Origin: Paraburkholderia phytofirmans PsJN
GTDB lineage: Bacteria; Pseudomonadota; Gammaproteobacteria; Burkholderiales; Burkholderiaceae
Length of the DNA: 64,000 nt
Reading direction: 5' to 3'
Assembly (NCBI RefSeq): GCF_000020125.1
Contig: NC_010681.1
Location: forward strand, 3,348,001 to 3,412,000
Shown here: positions 53,534 to 60,130 of the stretch, piece by piece
Layout: every line of letters starts with the position of its first letter
How positions within the stretch are numbered: the stretch's first letter is position 1
The notes under the pieces: generated by a model
Databases searched by the model: none
What the model was told of the DNA's origin: nothing
The model's input: only the letters and a program-made list of their open reading frames with translations
Program-made: the position numbers and the translations under genes

Positions 53534-54084
53534 TGCGTCGAATCGCCGTAGTCGGTGACAGGCTGGAACGCGGTGGCGAGATACTGCCCTATGCAGGTCC
53601 GCTCTTTACTATGGGTGATGCGGGTCGCCAGGTCGCCCTCATCGGAGGAACGGCTTATTGCGAAGCCAAGAGCGCCGGCACGATTGCGAAGGCCGGCGGC
53701 CCCCGGCGTATTGACTTCATGGGCGAAACCGCCGCCGACCGCGATATCGTCCTTTGCAAATGCCCGTCGCCACCGCATATTCTCGCCACACTTTCCGGCG
53801 AGTCGTGGTGTGACGACATGGCCGAATCATTGGGTGAGGTTGCGTCGAGCCGAACCGTCAGCGGCGGCGTCGCTTCAGTCGCAATTGGCGCATACGACGA
53901 GCAGATCACAGCGACCGGGCGCGGAGCATCCGCAGGCTATCCGTATTTCATCGAAACAGCGCACGGGCGGACTCTCTCGGGGCGATTGGATCACGGCGGC
54001 CACCTGCCGCGCGTCCACTCTGATGCCGCCGACGATTACACCGTTCATTGGGGCGATGCAGCCCTTGCAAAACAGGAAGTCTGA
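53530..54084 (+). CDS. PAAR domain-containing type VI secretion spike protein
   Basis: The 184-aa protein has an N-terminal PAAR domain (residues ~1-100) of the Burkholderia type: RRIAVVGDRLERGGEILPY, VALIGGTAYC and ADRDIVLCKCP. A Ser/Ala-rich linker leads to the 45-residue module at 136-180 shared with the preceding gene. PAAR proteins form the sharp tip on VgrG and carry effectors. No vgrG or tss gene is in the window. The next gene starts three bases after its stop, so this tip very probably loads the amidase effector downstream. Confidence 0.85.
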   Translation: MMRRIAVVGDRLERGGEILPYAGPLFTMGDAGRQVALIGGTAYCEAKSAGTIAKAGGPRRIDFMGETAADRDIVLCKCPSPPHILATLSGESWCDDMAESLGEVASSRTVSGGVASVAIGAYDEQITATGRGASAGYPYFIETAHGRTLSGRLDHGGHLPRVHSDAADDYTVHWGDAALAKQEV

Positions 54085-54087
54085 ATA

Positions 54088-54705
54088 ATGCCGAACAAGA
54101 GGACAATAGTCAGGACTAACTCGACGCCTAACTCCATTAAGGAAGTGCAGTTGAACGCTGTTACCTTTGCCGAGTTGTGGGCAGCATATCCGTCGGGAAA
54201 TCCGTATGATAATTCTGTATACAAGGATCAATGCACGATTCGCATGAGCGTTACTTTCCATCGCGTCGGCATTGAAATGAAGTCGTTTTCTTCGAGACTG
54301 GTGCGTCCACTATCGAGCCAATCTACGATTGGGCGAATCATCCTTGATGGCAAACCAACGGCAACTCGTGCAGATGAGCTTGGTGAATGGTTGAAGCTGC
54401 GCCCTCTTGCCGGTCTGCCGAACGCCGAGGACATTACCGGGCAAGAATGGGAATCGAAGGTCAAAGGGCGAACTGGCATCATTCAGTTCTCGCGCTATTG
54501 GACGCGGGACGGTGAAAGCGCAGCAGACGCAAGCGGCGGACACATTGACCTATGGAACGGTTCTCGATTGACGATCAGCGGCCCAGTAGACTCCGTTGCA
54601 ACGGTCGGGCGAATGTTTGGGATGAACTCCCTCTTCGCAGGTACTTCGTTCGGCTTCTCTGATTTACGCAGTTCAAAAGAAACCCTTTTTTGGGAGATCA
54701 AGTGA
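54088..54705 (+). CDS. type VI secretion amidase effector, Tae4 family
   Basis: The 205-aa protein has the Tae4 pattern: a conserved block ELWAAYPSGNP leading to the catalytic Cys49 in YKDQCTIRMS, and a second block IIQFSRYW...ASGGHIDLWNGSRL with His152 and Asp154. Tae4 enzymes are NlpC/P60-fold DL-endopeptidases that cut the gamma-D-Glu-mDAP bond of peptidoglycan in rival cells. There is no signal peptide, as expected for type VI cargo. It is visibly less GC-rich than the core genes, consistent with transfer. Its stop overlaps the next gene's GTG start. Confidence 0.85.
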   Translation: MPNKRTIVRTNSTPNSIKEVQLNAVTFAELWAAYPSGNPYDNSVYKDQCTIRMSVTFHRVGIEMKSFSSRLVRPLSSQSTIGRIILDGKPTATRADELGEWLKLRPLAGLPNAEDITGQEWESKVKGRTGIIQFSRYWTRDGESAADASGGHIDLWNGSRLTISGPVDSVATVGRMFGMNSLFAGTSFGFSDLRSSKETLFWEIK

Positions 54706-55028
54706 AACGGTTCGTCGTTAGCCTTGGAGGAATTGGATACGGACTCGTTATTACATGGGCTTGCCTGACTACACTGAGCAGATTCGACTGGTTTCGCGAT
54801 ACACACATGGTTGTGCACGGCTGCCACGAACTGGGCAAATGCGTATTTCCTTGGTACAACTGGCTCATTCTGTACCTGCTCATATTCGGCCCCGCCACTT
54901 TAGCGGCTGGTGTCAATGCTTACGCATGGCAGCGATGGCCGGTGAGGCGGTGGACATACTGCACAGGCGGCGCGACGATTCTGTGCGTGGCGCTCTATTT
55001 TGTCAGTGCGGTTATTCTAGAGAGTTAG
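54702..55028 (+). CDS. three-span membrane protein, candidate immunity to the Tae4 effector
   Basis: The 108-aa protein starts at GTG (54702) after GGGAG and overlaps the effector stop by 4 bp; a TTG at 54690 is an alternative. Hydrophobic spans lie at about 5-26, 53-76 and 85-105. Positive charges in the N-terminus (KR) and the second loop (QRWPVRR) predict an N-in topology, so the loop 27-52 with Cys41 and Cys47 would face the periplasm, where Tae4 acts. I recognise no family. Known Tai4 proteins are soluble and periplasmic, so this would be a different solution. The immunity role is inferred from position and topology. Confidence 0.65.
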   Translation: MKRFVVSLGGIGYGLVITWACLTTLSRFDWFRDTHMVVHGCHELGKCVFPWYNWLILYLLIFGPATLAAGVNAYAWQRWPVRRWTYCTGGATILCVALYFVSAVILES

Positions 55029-55030
55029 CG

Positions 55031-55058
55031 AAAAGCCCCGCTTCAGCGGGGTTTTTTA
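55031..55058 (+). terminator. intrinsic terminator of the effector cassette
   Basis: AAGCCCCGC (55033-55041) pairs with GCGGGGTTT (55046-55054) around a TTCA loop and is followed by TTTT. It ends the four-gene cassette. Confidence 0.88.
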
Positions 55059-55076
55059 TTGATGCTAGCACAACAA

Positions 55077-55640
55077 CTACAACGGCAAGACGAGCTGTGC
55101 CCACGCTTCCATCACCGGGCGGCGCTGTTCTATCAAATCGGTTCGGTGACAAGCCGCTTCAACCTTGTTCGAGATTGTATGGGCGAGCACCCGCTCGGCA
55201 AGGTCGCGCGCGTAGCCATTTCGCCAGCGCAATCCCGAAACGAACTTCTAAACCCTTGCGCGGTTGCCACGCGCCCTGCCGTATCGCTTTTTGCATTCAT
55301 GCGGCGCAGGAATGACGTGAGCAACATGTCACTCACGACCCTTCCTGCGCGGCGAAGGGAATACGAGCGTCTCAGGCAGCTTCTGTTCCTTCAGCTTTTT
55401 GACGAGTACGAGCGCCGGGGCTGACAGCGCCAGGCGGTGCGCCTGCTTCGCTTTCATTCGTTCGCCTGAAATGGGTCCACACGCCTTCTTCCAGGTCGAA
55501 CTCATTCCACGCCGCACCGCACACTTCACCGCCGCACGCCGTTCGCGTGCATCTGCAATGGGCGTTTCGGGCAGGGTCCAAGGCCCGCATCGCGCCGCTT
55601 TCCTGTAGCCGGACGGGTGAATCGCAAAGTCCATTTGCTG
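55077..55640 (-). pseudogene. IntS-like tyrosine integrase, C-terminal half, frameshifted
   Basis: On the minus strand, fragments in several frames reconstruct an integrase C-terminus. These are TACGGEVCGAAWNEFDLEEG, then ERMKAKQAHRLALSAPAL and ETLVFPSPRRKGRE, then LSDMLLTSFLRRMNAKSDTA, VATAQGFRSSFRD, and finally DLIEQRRPVMEAWAQLVLPL and a stop at 55077. The N-terminal half is absent, and at least two frameshifts break it. Its family differs from the fragment next to ssrA, so it marks a second, independent integration event. Confidence 0.82.
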
Positions 55641-56015
55641 CCGGTTTTGTGGGCGTAAGCATGAGCCCCGTTACCTTGCCTTCAAAAACCGGTCTGTCGC
55701 CGGGCCGCAATGCTCTGCGCCTGCCTATCAAAGAGTGCCATATCAGTCCATCATTCAGCCCATCGCGAAGCGGCTGATAGTGCGGGATCAATACAGCTGC
55801 TTGCGGGTTTTTTCTTATCCCTCGCGTCCTTCCCGCAGCGCGCTTTAGCGCACTATCCTTTTCCTATCTCATCCACGCGCCGTTCCCTGACGGATCCAAT
55901 TCCGATCGTCTCGCGAAGAAACGATTGGAATAAACGCATCTGCTCAGTCGTTTGATCCTCACGCGCGCACGCCGTGCCTCGCGTGAGACCAACACCAAAA
56001 TCAGGAGCCGACATC
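55641..56015. other. gap between the integrase remnant and the Lipoprotein_15 gene
   Basis: This ~375-bp stretch holds the upstream, unrecognisable part of the decayed integrase and then an A/T-rich segment before the next gene. TCCAAT and ATTGGA arms at about 55893-55927 flank an imperfect palindrome that may be regulatory. No gene is supported. Confidence 0.35.
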
Positions 56016-56375
56016 ATGCGCAAGACTCTCTTCTGCCTCGCCCTTCTCGCCCTCCAACAAAGCGCTTTCGCCGAAGCACCGAAAATCGTCGACGGGCGTT
56101 TCGTTAGTGCAGACGGCATGACGCTCTACACCTTCGACAAGGACACCACGCCCGGCGTGAGCGCCTGCACCGGCGGCTGCATGAACTACTGGCCCGCGGC
56201 CACGGCGAGCGCGTCAGACAAACCGTCCGGCGACTGGACCGTGATCACTGGCGCAGACGGCAAGCCGCAATGGGCGTACAAGGGCCATCCGCTCTATCGC
56301 TACGCAGCGGACAAGCAGGCGGGAGACATGAAGGGAGAAGGCTTCAAGGACATGTGGCACACGGCAAAACCTTAA
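56016..56375 (+). CDS. secreted Lipoprotein_15 (COG4315) repeat protein
   Basis: The 119-aa protein has a signal peptide (MRKTLFCLALLALQQSAFAE) with no lipobox, then two copies of the ~45-residue repeat of PF03640. The first is GMTLYTFDKDTTPGVSACTG and the second is QWAYKGHPLYRYAADKQAGD. The family is exported and of unknown function. A GGAG ribosome site precedes the ATG. It is convergent with another small secreted protein gene. Confidence 0.88.
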   Translation: MRKTLFCLALLALQQSAFAEAPKIVDGRFVSADGMTLYTFDKDTTPGVSACTGGCMNYWPAATASASDKPSGDWTVITGADGKPQWAYKGHPLYRYAADKQAGDMKGEGFKDMWHTAKP

Positions 56376-56482
56376 GCGCGCGCCGCGAGCCTACGACAAC
56401 TAAGCCAGACTGAACCTGGGAGCCAAACGGAAGACGCCGGCAGAACGCCGGCGTCGCACCAACAACGGACACGCGCGTCCGC

Positions 56483-56749
56483 TTATTCGTCTTTAGGACA
56501 CTGCAGATTGCAGCCATTCGGATCGCCCAGATCGCCGCGCTTGCGCATGGCCGATTTTTTGCCAGTCTGGTATTTGCCCGAAGGAGTAGACGCCGCAAAC
56601 GGCATTTGCGGATGCTCGGCGAGACGGAACTGATCTTGCAGAATGCCGCCCGGAACACCCGGCGAATTCTGCGCGAAAGCAACCGATGCGGTCGCGAGGA
56701 GCACACCAGCCGTCGCAACGGCAGCACATGCGTGAAGAATGACTTTCAT
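56483..56749 (-). CDS. small secreted hypothetical protein
   Basis: The 88-aa protein has a clear signal peptide (HACAAVATAGVLLATASVAF, AQ) and a mature part of about 62 residues, rich in Gly, Pro and Lys. It ends in GCNLQCPKDE with two Cys that could form a disulfide. I do not recognise a family, and it may be genus-specific. It faces the Lipoprotein_15 gene. Confidence 0.6.
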   Translation of the reverse strand: MKVILHACAAVATAGVLLATASVAFAQNSPGVPGGILQDQFRLAEHPQMPFAASTPSGKYQTGKKSAMRKRGDLGDPNGCNLQCPKDE

Positions 56750-56857
56750 AAGGATCGGCGCGACGTAACGCGCGGTTTAGGCGGAAGCGGAAGCTTAGAG
56801 AGTATCCCAAACGGACGCCACTCGCAGCGCCAGATACACGCAAATGTTTACGGCCGC

Positions 56858-57937
56858 TTACGCCACCGCTTCGCCCAAGCCCTCTTCGAGATCGACTACC
56901 TTGCCGCAGTCTTGCGGGTCATAGCCTTCGAGCTGGTCGACGCTACGGCGAAACGCGCTGCCGCGCAGCAATCCGAGCACCGTCGCCAGCGGCATACGTT
57001 CGAGGCGCGCGCGGTCGCAGGCGAAATAATAGTCTTCGTCGACAATCGGGATGAAGTCCAGACCGAAGTGGTGCGCCGCGGGCTCCACGCCAAAACCCAC
57101 ATCCGCCATGCCGCTCGCGACGAACGCCGCAATCGCCGAATGCGTGAGTTCGGCCGACGCATAGCCATTGACCCGATCCGGATCGACTCCGACTTTCCGT
57201 AGCGCGAGATCGAGCAACATACGGGTGCCGGAACCAGGCTGTCGATTCACGAACCGAATATCGTCGCGCGCGAGATCGCCCAAGCCGGCAATTCCCTTGG
57301 GATTGCCCTTGCCAAGAAAAAGCCCTTGCTTGCGTCGCGTGAGATGTACGAGCACGTGACGCTGCGGATCGAGCCAGCGCCGATACGCATCGGCACACAC
57401 CGAGCGAAACTCGCCGAGCGGCAAATGGAAGCCGGCCAGATCGCATTCGCCGCGCGCAAGCGCGCTGACGGCGTCCACGCTGTCGCGATACTTGATGTCG
57501 ACCGGCAAATCGTCGGCGACCAGCGCCGTCACGAGCGCGGCCACCGCATAGCCGTGCGACGCGAAGATGCGCACGTCGTCGGCGGGCGGCGCGAGCCAGC
57601 GGTTCAGATCGCTCGCCACTTCGCTGGCGAGTGCCTGCATGTTGCCGTCGAGTCGCTCGCCGCACAGACGCTGCGCGCGCAACACCGCCTGCCCGAGTTC
57701 GGAGAGCACCGAGCCGCGGCCACGCTCCTTTGCGATCAGCGGCCCGCCTAGACGCTCTTCGATACTGCGCAGCAAACCCCATGCATGACGGTAGGACAAA
57801 CCCTTAAGCGTCGCCGCCTGCGCGATGCTGCCGGATTCGTTCACCAGTGCAAGGAGCGGCACCACGTCCGACAGGCTTGCCTCCCGGCCGTCCGGGCCCT
57901 TCACAACCAGTTGCACCTGACACTCGATTCTGACCAT
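56858..57937 (-). CDS. fdsR: FdsR-like transcriptional regulator with periplasmic-binding-protein-like effector domain
   Basis: The 359-aa protein has an N-terminal ModE/LysR-type winged helix (SDVVPLLALVNESGSIAQAA, then LKGLSYRHAWGLLRSIEERL). The C-terminal substrate-binding fold resembles PBP-like domains (RFVNRQPGSGTRMLLDLALR, then GMADVGFGVEPAA). A regulator of this type stands divergently at the fds formate dehydrogenase operon in Cupriavidus (FdsR). The same position here supports the symbol, which is assigned by context and resemblance. It likely responds to formate or molybdate. Confidence 0.8.
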   Translation of the reverse strand: MVRIECQVQLVVKGPDGREASLSDVVPLLALVNESGSIAQAATLKGLSYRHAWGLLRSIEERLGGPLIAKERGRGSVLSELGQAVLRAQRLCGERLDGNMQALASEVASDLNRWLAPPADDVRIFASHGYAVAALVTALVADDLPVDIKYRDSVDAVSALARGECDLAGFHLPLGEFRSVCADAYRRWLDPQRHVLVHLTRRKQGLFLGKGNPKGIAGLGDLARDDIRFVNRQPGSGTRMLLDLALRKVGVDPDRVNGYASAELTHSAIAAFVASGMADVGFGVEPAAHHFGLDFIPIVDEDYYFACDRARLERMPLATVLGLLRGSAFRRSVDQLEGYDPQDCGKVVDLEEGLGEAVA

Positions 57938-58017
57938 ATATGTTTAACTCTTTCCTATTGCATCGGCCGAAATGCCCGCCTATTGTTCGGCTATCCCATA
58001 TCGAATAAACGAAGCAT

Positions 58018-58046
58018 AAGTGCACGCATTATGAATAACAAGTGCA
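58018..58046 (+). promoter_or_regulatory. direct repeats in the fdsR-fdsG intergenic region
   Basis: AAGTGCA occurs at 58018-58024 and again at 58040-58046, spaced 22 bp (two helical turns). The CATATATG palindrome occurs twice, spanning the fdsR start and just before fdsG. These are plausible regulator binding sites. Confidence 0.35.
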
Positions 58047-58071
58047 TATATGACTTTGGAGGAGCCCCCAC

Positions 58072-58557
58072 TTGGACGATTCCCTCGCCATCGCGCCGGA
58101 TCAACTCGTTGAGCGTCACGCGCAACCGGGCGTGTCGCTGCTAGCGGTCTTGCACGCGATCCAGGACGAAGTTGGTTACGTGCCACCCGCCGCGGTCGCG
58201 CCGCTCGCGCGCGCCATGAATCTGTCGCGCGCGGAAGTGCACGGCGTCATCACCTACTACCACCACTTCCGCACGCAGCCGCCCGCGCCCGTCACGGTGC
58301 AACTGTGCCGCGCGGAAGCCTGCCGCAGCATGGGCACCGAAGCGCTCGCGCAACATATCGAGGCGCACACGGGTTGCCGCTTCGACGGCGAACATCAGCA
58401 CGGCGCGACGGTGGAACTGGAATCGGTGTACTGCCTCGGCCAATGCGCGTTGTCGCCGGCGCTGATGCTCAACGGCACGCTGCACGCCAGAGTCACGCCG
58501 CAAAAGTTCGACGCGATCTTCGCGGCCGCCAGCAAGTGCGTGGAGGTGACGGCATGA
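58072..58557 (+). CDS. fdsG: NAD-dependent formate dehydrogenase gamma subunit (NuoE-like)
   Basis: The 161-aa subunit binds one [2Fe-2S] cluster through Cys79, Cys84, Cys121 and Cys125 (CRAEAC and CLGQC). It belongs to the NuoE/HoxE family. The start codon is TTG, supported by a strong GGAGGAG site at the right distance and by the lack of another start. It is the first gene of the fds operon, whose soluble complex oxidises formate to CO2 and reduces NAD. The next gene overlaps by ATGA. Confidence 0.93.
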   Translation: MDDSLAIAPDQLVERHAQPGVSLLAVLHAIQDEVGYVPPAAVAPLARAMNLSRAEVHGVITYYHHFRTQPPAPVTVQLCRAEACRSMGTEALAQHIEAHTGCRFDGEHQHGATVELESVYCLGQCALSPALMLNGTLHARVTPQKFDAIFAAASKCVEVTA

Positions 58558-60116
58558 CGCGCATCTACGTTCCCCGCGATTCGTCGGCGTTGGCGCTGGG
58601 CGCTGACGCGCTCGCACAGGCAATTGAAAACGAAGCAGCACGCCGTGGCCTCGCCATCGAACTGGTTCGTAACGGTTCGCGCGGCTTGCTGTGGCTCGAA
58701 CCGCTCGTTGAAGTTCAGACCTCTGAAGGCCGCATCGGCTATGCGAATATCGAAGCCGGCGATGTCTCGGCGCTGTTCGACGCCGGCTTCCTTGAAGGGG
58801 GCGCGCACGCAAACCGCGTCGGCGTGGTCGACGCGATTCCGTATCTGAAGAAGCAGCAGCGCCTGACGTTCGCCCGGATCGGCATTACAGACCCGCTTTC
58901 CATCGACGACTACGTCGCCCACGGCGGCCTCGAAGGCTTGCGCAACGCTTTGCAAACCGACGGCGACGCCGCCTGCGAAGCCTTGATCGAATCCGGCCTG
59001 CGCGGCCGCGGCGGCGCGGCCTTCCCCGCCGGCATCAAATGGCGCACGGTGCGCGGCGCCAAGGCGGCGCAGAAGTACATCGTCTGCAACGCGGACGAAG
59101 GCGATTCCGGCACATTCTCCGATCGCCTCGTGATGGAAAGCGATCCGTACGTGCTGATCGAAGGCATGATCATCGCGGGTGTCGTGACCGGCGCGACGGT
59201 CGGCCATATCTACGTGCGCAGCGAGTATCCGCATTCGATCGCCACGCTCGAAGCCGCCATCGCCAAAGCGCGCGCCGCCGGCTGGCTCGGCGACCGCGTG
59301 CTCGGCTCGGCACATCGCTTCGAACTGTTCGTCGCGAAAGGCGCCGGCGCTTACGTATGCGGCGAGGAAACGGCGCTGCTCGAATCGCTCGAAGGTAAGC
59401 GCGGCATCGTGCGCGCCAAGCCGCCGGTGCCGGCGCTCGTCGGCCTGTTCGGCCAGCCGACCGTGATCAACAACGTCATCACGCTCGCCACGGTGCCGAT
59501 CATCTTCGCGCGCGGCGCGGCGTTCTACAAAGACTTCGGCATGGGCCGCTCGCGCGGCACGCTGCCGTTCCAACTCGCGGGCAATGTGAAGCAAGGCGGC
59601 CTGGTCGAACTCGCGTTCGGCGTGACGCTGCGCGAATTGCTGTACGACTACGGCGGCGGCACGGCGAGTGGCCGGCCGGCGCGCGCGGTACAAGTGGGCG
59701 GCCCGCTGGGCACGTATCTGCCGGAAAGCCAATGGGACATTCCCATGGACTACGAGGCGTACGCGGCAGTCGGCGCGGTGGTGGGTCACGGCGGCCTCGT
59801 CGTGCATGACGACACCTCGAATCTCGCCGAACTCGCGCAGTACGCCATGCACTTTTGCGCGCTCGAATCGTGCGGCAAATGCACGCCGTGCCGGATCGGC
59901 TCGACGCGCGGCGTCGAAGTGATCGGACGGATTCGCAACGGCGACACGTCCACACGACAAGTGCAGTTGCTGCGCGATCTGTGCGACACGATGGTGTCCG
60001 GTTCGCTGTGCGCGATGGGCGGCATGACCCCGTTCCCGGTGTTGTCCGCGCTCGATCATTTCCCCGAAGACTTCGGTCTCGCCGACGTATCTCATCACAC
60101 GCCGAAAGCGGCCTGA
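58554..60116 (+). CDS. fdsB: NAD-dependent formate dehydrogenase beta subunit (NuoF-like)
   Basis: The 520-aa subunit has an N-terminal thioredoxin-like domain and then the NuoF core. It carries the FMN/NADH site GLRGRGGAAFPAGIKW, NADEGDSGTF and AYVCGEETAL, and the [4Fe-4S] site ESCGKCTPCRIGSTRG. It passes formate-derived electrons to NAD. The ATG at 58554 overlaps the fdsG stop. It is followed by fdsA after 14 bp. Confidence 0.96.
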   Translation: MTRIYVPRDSSALALGADALAQAIENEAARRGLAIELVRNGSRGLLWLEPLVEVQTSEGRIGYANIEAGDVSALFDAGFLEGGAHANRVGVVDAIPYLKKQQRLTFARIGITDPLSIDDYVAHGGLEGLRNALQTDGDAACEALIESGLRGRGGAAFPAGIKWRTVRGAKAAQKYIVCNADEGDSGTFSDRLVMESDPYVLIEGMIIAGVVTGATVGHIYVRSEYPHSIATLEAAIAKARAAGWLGDRVLGSAHRFELFVAKGAGAYVCGEETALLESLEGKRGIVRAKPPVPALVGLFGQPTVINNVITLATVPIIFARGAAFYKDFGMGRSRGTLPFQLAGNVKQGGLVELAFGVTLRELLYDYGGGTASGRPARAVQVGGPLGTYLPESQWDIPMDYEAYAAVGAVVGHGGLVVHDDTSNLAELAQYAMHFCALESCGKCTPCRIGSTRGVEVIGRIRNGDTSTRQVQLLRDLCDTMVSGSLCAMGGMTPFPVLSALDHFPEDFGLADVSHHTPKAA

Positions 60117-60130
60117 CCCAGGAGCCCACC

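Larger units (their letters stand above)
52044..55700. mobile_element. decayed genomic island at the 3' end of ssrA
   Basis: The island begins directly after ssrA, a classic target of tyrosine integrases. It contains fragments of two different integrases (plus strand near ssrA, minus strand at the far end) and an intact PAAR/Tae4 type VI effector cassette between them. Parts of the cassette are visibly less GC-rich than the surrounding core genes. No direct repeat of the ssrA 3' end was found downstream by eye, so the right boundary is approximate. Confidence 0.7.

Noticed and set aside
52044..56000. Second copy of the ssrA 3' end (att site) marking the far island boundary
   Set aside because: I searched by eye for the T-arm and acceptor sequence GATTCCCGCCGCCTCCACCA downstream and found no convincing copy, so no att site is called.
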